Assembly: GCF_030811595.1 (NCBI RefSeq)
Contig: NZ_JAUSRB010000001.1
Coordinates: 1,488,001 to 1,552,000, forward strand
Direction of reading: 5' to 3'
Length of the DNA stretch: 64,000 nucleotides
DNA from: Streptosporangium brasiliense
GTDB lineage: Bacteria > Actinomycetota > Actinomycetes > Streptosporangiales > Streptosporangiaceae
Shown here: positions 16,351-24,738 of the stretch, piece by piece
How the letters are laid out: each line of letters opens with the position of its first letter
Position numbering within the stretch: the first letter of the stretch is position 1
The notes under the pieces: generated by a model
Database searches by the model: none
Told to the model about the DNA's origin: nothing
Seen by the model: the letters and a program-made list of their open reading frames with translations, nothing else
Translations under genes and position numbers: made by a program

Positions 16351-17082
16351 ATGGCAGACGGAGCGGAGGCGGGGCGGGACATCATGATCGGAGTCCTCTG
16401 CCTCGACACCTCCTTCACCAAGATCCCAGGACATATCCGCAACCCGACCACCTTCGGCTTCCCCGTCACCTACAAGGTGGTGGAGGGTGCGACGCCGGAG
16501 CGCGTGGTGAGCCAGGCCGATCCGCGCCTGCTGGAGCCGTTCGTCCACGCGGCCCAGGAGCTCCAGGCGCGAGGGGCGGCGGCGATCACCGGCGCCTGCG
16601 GCTTCCTCGTCCTCTTCCAGGAACGGCTGGCCGCCGCCGTGGAGGTCCCGCTCTACGCCTCAAGCCTGATCCAGCTGCCCATGGTCCACCGCATGCTCCG
16701 CCCGGACCAGAAGGTCGGGCTGCTGGTCGCCAAGGAGTCCTCCCTCACCCGGCGCCATCTCGCGGCGATCGGCGGCGAACATGTCCCGATATGCGTCGCC
16801 GGCATGGCGGAGCAGCCGGAGTTCCGCGAGGTCATGCTCGAAGGGCGGCGCGTCGAACTCGACGCCGACCGCCTGGAGCGTGAGGTGCTGGGCCAGGTCG
16901 ACCGGCTGGCGCGCGACAATCCGGACATGGGAGCACTCGTCATCGAGTGCACGGACCTGGTGCCCTTCGCGCACGCGATCCAGGCGCGGATCGGCGTGCC
17001 GGTCTTCGACATCGTGACGCTCACCGAGATGGTGTACCGGAGCCTGACACGCCGGCCCTTCGGCCGCCCCGGCGCGGCCTGA
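16351..17082 (+). CDS. Asp/Glu/hydantoin racemase superfamily protein
   Basis: A 243-residue protein. The two cofactor-free racemase cysteines are visible: TGACGFLV (about residue 82) and IECTDLVP (about 195), the usual thiol pair for proton exchange at an amino-acid alpha carbon. ATG 16351 has GGCGGGAG upstream and is preferred over an ATG at 16318. It closes the encapsulin operon. With the adjoining D-amino-acid-oxidase-like gene it suggests a racemise-then-oxidise step, but decarboxylases and hydantoin racemases share the fold. Confidence 0.88.
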   Translation: MADGAEAGRDIMIGVLCLDTSFTKIPGHIRNPTTFGFPVTYKVVEGATPERVVSQADPRLLEPFVHAAQELQARGAAAITGACGFLVLFQERLAAAVEVPLYASSLIQLPMVHRMLRPDQKVGLLVAKESSLTRRHLAAIGGEHVPICVAGMAEQPEFREVMLEGRRVELDADRLEREVLGQVDRLARDNPDMGALVIECTDLVPFAHAIQARIGVPVFDIVTLTEMVYRSLTRRPFGRPGAA

Positions 17083-17119
17083 CCGGACCTCTGCCCTTCG
17101 GCGGCCCTGGCGGCCCGAT

Positions 17120-17335
17120 GGCCTGGTGATCCAGTGATCCAGTGACCCAGTGATCCGATGGCCGGACGGTCAAACGGTTCGGCGGTTTGACGGTCCGGTA
17201 GTCCGGTGATCCGGAGGTCCAGTGGTTTGGCGATTCGGCGGTCCAGGGGCCAGCGGTCCGGTGGTCAGGCGGTCGGGTGGTCCGGAAGCCCGGTGATTCG
17301 GCGGTCCGGTGGTCCGGATCATGTTTTGTCGGTGG
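17120..17335. repeat. Degenerate short-repeat tract (GGTCCGGTGATCC-like)
   Basis: The segment is built of many imperfect copies of a 7-10-base unit such as GTGATCCA, GGTCCGGT and GGCGGTCC, first with AT-rich variants, then GC-rich ones. It lies between the encapsulin operon and the SWIM gene. It has no coding signal and no regular spacers, so it is not a CRISPR array. Confidence 0.75.
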
Positions 17336-17355
17336 TGATCTCTACTGTCCGGCGC

Positions 17356-18909
17356 ATGACGAACGCGGTACAGGCGTATTCCTACGCCGGACTCTCCACG
17401 CTCTCGGAAGGCCACCTGGGGCTGTCGACCTCCGGCGGCCGGACGGCCACGGGCTTCCTCGACCATCCCCGCTTCTTCAGCGGGCTGCTCACCCAGGCCG
17501 CGCCCGCCGCGGCGGGGCTGCTGGCGGTCGCCGACGTGGCGCTGGCGCGCTATCACCGGCCGCAGCCGGGGTTCACCCGCGACCCGGTGGTGACCTGCGG
17601 CGGCGACCGGCTCCGGTTCGAGTCGTTCTCCGCCTGCGGCGGCGTCTACGCCCGGCTGGACGTGCTGGGGGCCGCGCTCGACGGTGAGGTCTTCGACCGG
17701 GGCACCACCAACGTGGACGTCAACAACCCGCTGCGCGAGGCGCTGGCCAGGGTCGGCGGCCGGGACCCGCTGCACGTGGGCGTCGGGCCCGACGAGCTCA
17801 CCGTCACCACGCTCGACGGCGCGGTGGTGGAGAAGAAGGTCCCGCTGCCCGCCCGGTGGCTGCGCGGCTTCGCCGAGGTCCAGGTGATCGCCGCAGGGTT
17901 CGACCTCCGCGCCGAACTGCCCGGCCCGCACGCCGTACGGTTCCTGCGGAGCCTGCCCAAGCGGGCGGCGGCCGAGGTGTGGGCCGTGCCGACCGGCCGG
18001 GAGCTGCGGGTGTCGGAGCGGCAGGCGCCCGGAGGGGTCCACCTGGCCGGGGTCGGGCGGCTGGCCACGATGACGCCGCTGCTCAGGTTCGTCAAGGCCC
18101 TGCGCGTGTACGGCCCGGCCGACGGCTCCGGATCCAGCGCGTGGGAGCTGGAGCTGCCCGGCATGCGCTACACGCTGACCCTGTCCCCGCAGGCCTGGCG
18201 GGGCTTCTCCGGTGAGGGCGCCGTCCTCGACGACCTGTCCGGCGAGGAGGTGGCCGACGACGCCGACCTGGTGGGCCTCCTGCTCAACTTCGAGCCCACC
18301 CTGGAGCTCGGCCTGCTCGCCGAGCGCTCCGGCCTCCCCCCGGAGCGGGTCCGGGCCGCGCTCACCCAGCTCGGCACGGCCGGCCGGGTCGGTTACGACC
18401 TCGCCGAGGCCGCCCACTTCCACCGCGAGCTGCCCTACGACCGCGACCACGTCGCGGCGCTGAATCCCCGGCTCACCTCCGCCCGCGCGCTGGTGGCCGG
18501 GGGCGCCGTCCGGCTGACCGGCCCCGGCGCCGCCGAGGTGACCACCGACGGCGGCGTCCGCGCGGTCGGGCTGGCGGACGGATCGTGCACCTGCCCCTGG
18601 TGGTACGACCACCGCGGCTCGCGCGGCCCCTGCAAGCACGTGCTCGCCGCCCGCATCCTGGCCCGGGAGCTCCCCGGCGCCCCCGACCGCGAGCGCCCCG
18701 GCGTCCTCACCTCGGAGGCCGCCGCCCCCGGCAGCCCCGGGACCGCCGCCCCCGGAACCGCCGCCCCCAAGACCGCCGCCCCCGGAACCGCCGGCTCCGA
18801 GACTTCCGGCCTGCAGACCGCGGCCTCCGAGACCGTCGGCTCCGATACCTCGGGCCCCGAGACCGCCCTGACCGCGCGGGCCCTCCGGCCCCAGGAGCCC
18901 TCCCGATGA
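17356..18909 (+). CDS. SWIM zinc-finger family protein
   Basis: A 517-residue protein. A SWIM-type zinc-binding motif lies at about residues 413-432: CTCPWWYDH...CKHVLAA, matching CxCx(n)CxH. The preceding 400 residues resemble actinobacterial SWIM proteins of unknown role. The last 65 residues are a low-complexity Thr/Ala/Pro/Glu-rich tail with repeated GTAAP-like units. ATG 17356 has no good ribosome site, so translation may be leaderless. It overlaps the next gene by ATGA, a pairing often seen for SWIM and DUF6493 proteins. Function is unknown; nucleic-acid or protein binding is likely. Confidence 0.87.
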   Translation: MTNAVQAYSYAGLSTLSEGHLGLSTSGGRTATGFLDHPRFFSGLLTQAAPAAAGLLAVADVALARYHRPQPGFTRDPVVTCGGDRLRFESFSACGGVYARLDVLGAALDGEVFDRGTTNVDVNNPLREALARVGGRDPLHVGVGPDELTVTTLDGAVVEKKVPLPARWLRGFAEVQVIAAGFDLRAELPGPHAVRFLRSLPKRAAAEVWAVPTGRELRVSERQAPGGVHLAGVGRLATMTPLLRFVKALRVYGPADGSGSSAWELELPGMRYTLTLSPQAWRGFSGEGAVLDDLSGEEVADDADLVGLLLNFEPTLELGLLAERSGLPPERVRAALTQLGTAGRVGYDLAEAAHFHRELPYDRDHVAALNPRLTSARALVAGGAVRLTGPGAAEVTTDGGVRAVGLADGSCTCPWWYDHRGSRGPCKHVLAARILARELPGAPDRERPGVLTSEAAAPGSPGTAAPGTAAPKTAAPGTAGSETSGLQTAASETVGSDTSGPETALTARALRPQEPSR

Positions 18910-20168
18910 CCGTCTGGGACGAGGTCCGCGACCTCATCGACGCCCGCGGGACCGCTGCGCTCGCGACCCGCATGGCCCGGCTCGACGACGCCGGACGGCA
19001 GGAGGTCGCCCGCGCGCTCCCCGGACACCTCAAGCTGGTGCGCGAAAGGGTGGCCGAACTCACTCCCTGGGACGGGGCGGGCGACTGGGCCGAGCCGCTG
19101 CGGGTGGCGGGCGCGGGCTCGCTCGGCGGCGCGGCGGCCGTGGCCGCCTGGCTGCACAAGCGCGACTTCGCCGCTTCCCGGTGGGAGGTGTTCCACGACA
19201 CCAGGGCCCTTGTGGAGGTCATCTCGGTGCGGGACCCGCAGTGGCAGGCCGACCTGGCCACCCGGCTCGCGCTCCGCGTCCGCGACCGGCGCTCCCCGGG
19301 CGCGCCGCTGGTCCTGGACCTGCTGCGCCGTACCGGCGTGACCCCGCCGCAGCACGACCCGCTCGTGGTCGCCTGGGTCTCCACGCGGCCCAGCGCGCGC
19401 GGTCTCCGCAAGGACCCGCTCCGCGACGCGCTGCTGCCGAGGATCTTCGAGGCCCAGGGCGTCGGCCGTGCCCTGCGCGAGGAGCGGAGCGACCCGCTGA
19501 GCGCCTACTCCTGGCTCGGCGCGCTGGCGGTGCTCGCCGGCGAGGGAACGGTCAGGCGCGAGCTGCTCCTCGACGGCTGCGTCAACCGCTTCCTGCGCGG
19601 CGGAGACGTCCACGACCTGCGCTTCTTCGCCCGGCTGCACGAGGTGCTCGACCCCACCCACGTCGAGGTGGAGTCCCGCGCCCGCGACTACCTGCACCTG
19701 CTGCCGGCGGCGCCCGGACCGGTGGCGGAACTGTCGCTCAGGCACCTGCGCCGCCTCGACCACATCGACCCGGACGACGCGGCCGAGGCTCTGGAGGGCC
19801 TGCTGTTCCGCGCCGAGCGCGGGCTGGTCCGGGCCGGACTCACCTGGCTGGACCAGATCGTGAGGCGGGCGCCGGAACGGGCCGACGGGCTGGCCCCCGC
19901 CCTCGCCTCGGCTCTGGGCCACGAGGCGTACGCCGTGCAGGAACGGGCCGTGCGCCTGGCCGTCAAGCACGCGCGGCACCTGTCCCCACCGGGCGCCGAG
20001 CCCCTCCGCGCGGCGCTCGCCGTGCTCCCGCCCGACCTCGGACGGCGGCTGGCCGAGGCCGTCGGGGGAGAGGCGAGGCCGGAGGAGGAACCCGAGACCG
20101 GCGCCCGCTGGAGATATTCCGAGGGCGGGCAGGAGCACTACGCCGGTGAGCCGCAGGCTCTGGGATAG
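18906..20168 (+). CDS. DUF6493-type HEAT-like protein, 3' truncated
   Basis: A 420-residue alpha-helical repeat protein, coupled to the SWIM gene by an ATGA overlap. It resembles the N-terminal part of DUF6493 proteins, which as I recall are usually about twice this length. The authentic sequence appears to stop near 20142, where a reverse-oriented murJ fragment begins; the last eight or so codons and the TAG are foreign. The gene is therefore probably broken at this rearrangement point. Function of the intact family is unknown. Confidence 0.75.
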   Translation: MTVWDEVRDLIDARGTAALATRMARLDDAGRQEVARALPGHLKLVRERVAELTPWDGAGDWAEPLRVAGAGSLGGAAAVAAWLHKRDFAASRWEVFHDTRALVEVISVRDPQWQADLATRLALRVRDRRSPGAPLVLDLLRRTGVTPPQHDPLVVAWVSTRPSARGLRKDPLRDALLPRIFEAQGVGRALREERSDPLSAYSWLGALAVLAGEGTVRRELLLDGCVNRFLRGGDVHDLRFFARLHEVLDPTHVEVESRARDYLHLLPAAPGPVAELSLRHLRRLDHIDPDDAAEALEGLLFRAERGLVRAGLTWLDQIVRRAPERADGLAPALASALGHEAYAVQERAVRLAVKHARHLSPPGAEPLRAALAVLPPDLGRRLAEAVGGEARPEEEPETGARWRYSEGGQEHYAGEPQALG

Positions 20169-20762
20169 ATCGGCAGTGACCTGGGCGAGGTCACGGTCGG
20201 CCGCTGCCCGGCTCATCCGGGGCAGGACCCCGGTGATGACGGTGACCGCGATGACCGCGTAGGGCAGTTGGAACAGGGCGTAGGCATTGGAGTAGACGCT
20301 GACGGCGCCGGGCCCGGCCTGCGAGGCGATCCGGGTGATCACGATGAACACGGCCTGGGCAGCGGCCACGGATGCGATGGTCCACCCGGCCAGGACGGCG
20401 ATCCGGCGGACCCCGATCCCTCGGGGGTTGGCGCGTAGCCGCAGCCGGAATCCGGATCGCTGGCTGGCCAGAGCGAGAACAAGCATCTGGGCGGCGACCC
20501 CGGCGCTGGTGCCGATCGACAACAGCAGCATCTGAGCATGAGTCAGCGATTCCAGCTTTCCGGTGCCGCCGATCAGCAGAAAAACCAGCGCGGTGGCGAT
20601 GACGACAAGGTTGTTGGCCACCGGTGCCCACATCGGCGAGGTGAAGCGGCTGCGGGCGTTGAGCACTGCGGCTAAGGTCGCACTCACCCCGTAGAACAGA
20701 ATCTGGGGCATGAAGTATCGGGTGAACACGACCGCTGGATGTGCCGTCTCATGACATAGGTT
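20143..20762 (-). pseudogene. murJ/mviN-like lipid II flippase fragment
   Basis: About 200 codons read leftward match the central part of MurJ: RYFMPQILFYGVSA, a FTSPMWAPVANNLVVIAT region, the loop with several membrane helices, and LPRMSRAAADRDL. Upstream, sequence before about 20762 lacks the first helices; downstream, homology ends at LRLT near 20143 where the DUF6493 gene begins. Both ends are missing, so this is an internal fragment of a flippase gene moved here by rearrangement. Confidence 0.82.
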
Positions 20763-20770
20763 CCTCGCCG

Positions 20771-21760
20771 TCAGGCTTGGCGGGCGTAGGACGTGAGGCG
20801 ATCGGCGAGCGCGATGACGAGGTCGCGCAGTTCATCGGGGCGCTCGATGACGAACGGCCGGTCGAGTGAGGCGAGTATCCGAGGCAACCAGTCGAGCTGC
20901 TGCGCCCGTAGCTCGACGCGCAGCCAGTGCCCGGCCGCCCGGTCCTGGCCGGCCGCGGGCTCGTACTCCTCCAGGCTCGTGACGCTGGCGGGAAGGTGCG
21001 CGCGGATCTGCTCAACTGTCCCGTGGATCCGCAAGGTCACCTCATGCCGGTACTCGGCCGTGGCGAATCCTGACAACACGCGCTGTGCCGGACCGGGACC
21101 CATGGGCGCTTCGAATGAGCCGGGCAGGGTCCGCGCGGCTGCGATGCGATCGAGCCGGAAGGTTCGGTCCTCGCCGACCTGGGCGTCCTTGCCCGTCACG
21201 TACCACCGGCCCGCATGGGCGACGATCCCGTACGCGTGCAGTGTGCGTTCGCTGCGCCGTCCGTCGCGGTCGGTGTAGCGGATCGAGACCGGTCGGCGGT
21301 GGCGCACCGCATCGGCGATGGTGAGCAGGAGCCCGGCGTCCGGGTGGTCCAACTCGCCGGGCTGATCCGTGAAGGCGAGAGCTTCCAGGAGTGTGTCGAG
21401 CCGGCGGGCGATGTGCTTGGGCAGCACCCGCCGGATCTTCGCCGATGCCGTCTCGTTTGCCGTGCGCTCCGTCGCCGTCAGCCCTGCCCGGCGGCCGGTG
21501 ACCAGGCCGAGCAGCACGGCCAGCGCCTCGTCGTCGCTGAGCATGAGCGGAGGCAAGCGGTACCCGGGAGCCAGCCGGTACCCGCCGTAGCGGCCGCGCA
21601 CCGACTCCACGGGCACGTCCAGGTCGATCAGCTGGTCCACATACCGCCGCACGGTGCGCCCTTCGACGCCAAGACGGTCGGCGAGCTCGGCCACGGTCCG
21701 GGTGCCGCCCGACTGCAGCAGCTCCAGGAGTGTCAGCACTCGGCCGGTGGGTCGTGGCAT
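20771..21760 (-). CDS. WYL-domain transcriptional regulator (YafY-like)
   Basis: A 329-residue regulator. N-terminal winged helix-turn-helix (about residues 5-60: TVAELADRLGVEGRTVRRYVDQL), then a WYL domain with the HAYGIVAHAGRWYVTG segment (about 180-195) and a WCX C-terminal extension. Such proteins sense ligands and control adjoining genes. It is divergent from a VOC-family gene 93 bases away, its likely target. Confidence 0.93.
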   Translation of the reverse strand: MPRPTGRVLTLLELLQSGGTRTVAELADRLGVEGRTVRRYVDQLIDLDVPVESVRGRYGGYRLAPGYRLPPLMLSDDEALAVLLGLVTGRRAGLTATERTANETASAKIRRVLPKHIARRLDTLLEALAFTDQPGELDHPDAGLLLTIADAVRHRRPVSIRYTDRDGRRSERTLHAYGIVAHAGRWYVTGKDAQVGEDRTFRLDRIAAARTLPGSFEAPMGPGPAQRVLSGFATAEYRHEVTLRIHGTVEQIRAHLPASVTSLEEYEPAAGQDRAAGHWLRVELRAQQLDWLPRILASLDRPFVIERPDELRDLVIALADRLTSYARQA

Positions 21761-21853
21761 GTTCGCAGCCTAACGCGAATACAGGACCGATTCTGTCCAC
21801 TATTTCTCCTAGCCTGCGACGTGCACGCCTCCAGCACAGCCAAGGAGATTCCC
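21761..21853. promoter_or_regulatory. Divergent WYL regulator/VOC promoter region
   Basis: The 93-base gap holds GGAC-N7-GTCC, a short inverted repeat at about 21784-21798, as a possible operator, and AAGGAG at 21841-21846 for the VOC gene. Promoter boxes are not clear. Confidence 0.45.
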
Positions 21854-22252
21854 ATGGACTTCGTCTCGATCCGCATCATCACCAGCGACGTAGCGCGCCT
21901 CGTCGAGTTCTACGAGCGAGCCACAGGGGCGCGGGCGACGTGGGCCACCGAGGACTTCGCCGAACTCAAGACCGCGGGCGCCACCCTCGCGATCGCCGGC
22001 ACCCGCACCGTCCCGCTGTTCGCCCCGGGCTCTGCCCGCCCGGCGGACAACCACAGCGTGATCACCGAGTTCCTCGTCGACGACGTGGACCGCGTTCACC
22101 AGAACCTGACCGGCTTCGTCACCGACTTCGTCACCGAGCCCACCACGATGCCCTGGGGTAACCGGTCGCTGCTGTTCCGCGACCCCGACGGCAACCTCGT
22201 CAACTTCTTCACCCCCGTCACCCCGGCGGCCATCGAAAAGTTCGCACGCTGA
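21854..22252 (+). CDS. VOC (glyoxalase/bleomycin resistance) family protein
   Basis: A 132-residue protein of usual length for a two-module VOC fold. It opens with the MDFVSIRIITSDVARLVEFY segment typical of the family and ends with LLFRDPDGNLVNFF, which contains the conserved metal-ligand Glu/Asp area (though the usual Glu is Asn here). AAGGAG precedes the ATG. Divergence from the WYL regulator suggests ligand-induced expression. It could be an isomerase, dioxygenase or binding protein. Confidence 0.9.
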   Translation: MDFVSIRIITSDVARLVEFYERATGARATWATEDFAELKTAGATLAIAGTRTVPLFAPGSARPADNHSVITEFLVDDVDRVHQNLTGFVTDFVTEPTTMPWGNRSLLFRDPDGNLVNFFTPVTPAAIEKFAR

Positions 22253-22334
22253 CGCCACGCACAGCCGCTCACGCGGGAGCCCTGAGATCCCAGGGCTCCC
22301 GGTGAACGCGGCTGCCGAGTCCAGGAGCGCCACC

Positions 22335-22448
22335 AGCAGGGGACATCGGAACGCACCGCTGACCCCCGAAGGACGTCTGCGCTTGTGCCTGCGGGTCGAC
22401 GCCGGACGTCCGATCGCGCACGTCGCTGCGGAAGCCGGAGTCTCCCGC
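22335..22448 (+). pseudogene. IS481-type transposase N-terminal fragment
   Basis: About 38 codons, SRGHRNAPLTPEGRLRLC and then VDAGRPIAHVAAEAGVSR, match the helix-turn-helix start of IS481 transposases. The frame then changes into MMPL sequence without a DDE domain. It is a remnant fused in frame to the following pseudogene. Confidence 0.75.
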
Positions 22449-23080
22449 ACGCTGCCGGCCGGCGTGTCGGACCCGACGAGCGTCTTCGTCACCGCCACCG
22501 ACGGCGGCGTCCTCACCGCTGGCCGGCTCGACGGCCTCTCCCATGCGCTCACCCAGGTCAAGGGCGTGGGCCAGGTCGCGCGGACCGTCCTGAACAAGGA
22601 CCACCGCGCCGCCAGGATCGACCTGTGCACGACCGCGGACCCGCAGAGCCAGCAGGCCCGCGACCTGGCCTCCGGACCGATCCGGGCCGCGGTCGCCCAG
22701 CACACGCCCGCCGGGACGACGGCACACGTGGGCGGGACGGCGGCGATCATCGCCGACATCTCGACCGCCGTCGACCACGACCTGAAGATCGTGTTCCCGG
22801 TCGGTGCTGTTCCTGTTCGTCGTGGCGCTGGGCACCGACTACAACATCCTCATCGCCGACCGGATCCGGGAGGAGATGCGGCGACCGGGCCCGGCCCGCG
22901 CCGCCGTGGCCCGCGCGGTACGGCACACGACACCGGCCATCGCGACGGCCGGCCTGGTGCTGGCCGCCTCCTTCGCCAGCCTCGTCACGTCCCCGGGCAA
23001 CGAGCAGATGGCCTTCGCGATGAGGCTGGGCATCATGCTCTCCGCGCTCGTCGTGTCGCTGGCGCTGGTCCCCGCCTCGC
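22449..23080 (+). pseudogene. MMPL family transporter, internally deleted and frameshifted
   Basis: Two blocks match MMPL/RND lipid exporters. The first (to about 22800) reads through GVSDPTSVFVTATDGG to HVGGTAAIIADISTAVDHD LKIVFPV in pieces, the large periplasmic domain and the next helix. The second (from about 22804, another frame) reads LFLFVVALGTDYNILIADR to ALVVSLALVPA, later helices. The helices normally between them are missing and the frame changes at the joint. The N-terminal half is replaced by the IS481 remnant. The gene cannot make a working transporter. Confidence 0.78.
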
Positions 23081-23265
23081 CGCACTCCTCGGCCGGGCCA
23101 TGTGGTGGCCGCTCCGCCCGCGGCCCACCAAGGACGGCCACAGGCAGGACCGTGCGACCGAACCTGCTCCGGAACCCGACCGGGTCACGGCCTGCTGAGG
23201 CTTGGACCGGAGCCCGGCCCCGAAACGGCGGTCGGGGCCGTCAACCAGACGACCCGGACCAGGCA

Positions 23266-24738
23266 TCAGGCTCTGACAGCGCGCCCGGGCAGGGCGGTCG
23301 GCAACAGATGCTCGTCGCGGACCACGAACCGGCCGCCGACAAGGACGTGAACGAACCCGGAGGAATGCCTGACCGTCTCGGTGTAGGTGGCACGGTCGCT
23401 GACGGTCTCGGGGTCGAAAACGGTCAGGTCGGCGTCGCAGCCCGCCTGAACACGGCCCTTGCGCCGCATCGCCGGGACACCCGAGCCCACCACGTCGGCG
23501 GGGATGAGCGTGCACCGGCGCACAGCCTCGGGCAGCGACAGGACACCGTTCTCCCGGACGAGCCTGCGCAGTGTCCGGCCGTAGGTGCCGGCCGTACGAG
23601 GGTGGGTGACGGCGTCGGGCCCGAGCGGCCAAGAGAGCGGGGCGGGTGCTCCCGAGCGCCACAGGAGGGGTACGGCGTCGGTGGCGACAGCGGCGTCGGT
23701 GAAGGTGAGGGCCCGCTGGATGTAGTCGAACTGGGCGGGGTCATCCTCGTCGAGCAGGTGGACGAAAGCCGCCGAGCCGGGTCCGCTCTCGCGGATTCGA
23801 CGCAGGGTGTCGGCGTCGGGGATACGCCCCTCGGCACCGAGCAGGCCGATGGAGTGCGGGGTCAGCCCGCGCCGGTGGAGGAGCTCCGGGGCGAGGAAGG
23901 CCGCTCCGACGCCGGTCATGCCCGCGCCGTAGGGGTAGGCCTCGGTGGTGACGCGCGAGCCTTCGGCGCGAACCTTCTCCACCAGGCCGAGCACGCGGTC
24001 GACATGGCGGATGGAGGTGCTGTTGACGTGGCAGTAGTGCATGTGCGCGCCGGTCTCGGCGGCGGCGCGGACGATCTCCTCGGCGCCGTCGACGGGAGTG
24101 GTGGGGTCCATCTCGACAAGTTCGCGGGCGTGGGTGTAGGTGGGCAGCCCGACGCGGGCGGCGAGGGCGGCCACGGCGAGGTACTCGGAGGGATCGACGC
24201 GGGGCGCGTAGCCGACGAGGATGCCGATGCCGAGCGCGCCGTCGCCGAGGTCGCGCTCCAACATGCCGACGATGCGGTCGACGACATTTCGCGGAGCGGC
24301 GCGCTGCCATTCCTCGCGGCCGATGTTGGCGAGGAAGTCGTTCCTCAGGTCGCCGCTGGTGTCCAGGCCGAGGAGGACGGCCATACGGGCCACGGCCCAG
24401 GAGGTGGCGAAGCCGTAGTTGAGGGGCCTGCCCTCGATCTCGGCCCTGCGGTAGGCGGCGGCGACCGGGTAGGCGCCGGCCTCGAGTTCCAGGACGGTGG
24501 TGACGCCGTCGAGCGCCTGCAGGCGGTGGCCGGCGACGTCCATGCTGTGGCTGTGCAGGTCGATGAAGCCCGGGCTGACGACCAGGCCGGCCGCGTCGAC
24601 GGTGGTGACGCCGTCGAGCGACTGGTCGGAGACGGCCTGGATGACCCCGCCGTTGACGCCGACGTCGCGTACGGCGTCCAGGCCGGTCTCGGGGTCGATG
24701 ACCCGGCCGCGGGCGAGGACCAGATCGTATGTCGTCAC
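23266..24738 (-). CDS. Amidohydrolase family protein, D-aminoacylase-like
   Basis: A 490-residue TIM-barrel hydrolase. The metal-binding HxH appears as PGFIDLHSHS (about residue 60), a typical start of the N-acyl-D-amino-acid deacylase/dihydroorotase-like group; YTHARE and HYCHVNS segments follow near 200-240, and the C-terminal PADVVGSG...GRVQAGCDADLTVFDP region closes the beta-sandwich. The start is GTG at 24738, overlapping the MFS stop as GTGA. With the transporter it forms a two-gene uptake and hydrolysis operon. The substrate is not certain. Confidence 0.9.
   Translation of the reverse strand: MTTYDLVLARGRVIDPETGLDAVRDVGVNGGVIQAVSDQSLDGVTTVDAAGLVVSPGFIDLHSHSMDVAGHRLQALDGVTTVLELEAGAYPVAAAYRRAEIEGRPLNYGFATSWAVARMAVLLGLDTSGDLRNDFLANIGREEWQRAAPRNVVDRIVGMLERDLGDGALGIGILVGYAPRVDPSEYLAVAALAARVGLPTYTHARELVEMDPTTPVDGAEEIVRAAAETGAHMHYCHVNSTSIRHVDRVLGLVEKVRAEGSRVTTEAYPYGAGMTGVGAAFLAPELLHRRGLTPHSIGLLGAEGRIPDADTLRRIRESGPGSAAFVHLLDEDDPAQFDYIQRALTFTDAAVATDAVPLLWRSGAPAPLSWPLGPDAVTHPRTAGTYGRTLRRLVRENGVLSLPEAVRRCTLIPADVVGSGVPAMRRKGRVQAGCDADLTVFDPETVSDRATYTETVRHSSGFVHVLVGGRFVVRDEHLLPTALPGRAVRA

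Noticed and set aside
17120-17335. Possible CRISPR array
   Set aside because: The units are short, degenerate and have no regular spacers, and no cas genes are present.
18435-20142. Extension of the leftward murJ frame across the DUF6493 gene
   Set aside because: Only the first 200 or so codons resemble MurJ; the rest is antisense to DUF6493 coding sequence.
23081-23265. Extra gene between the MMPL remnant and amidohydrolase
   Set aside because: Open frames there continue from the MMPL pseudogene or are antisense; no family pattern or ribosome site is seen.
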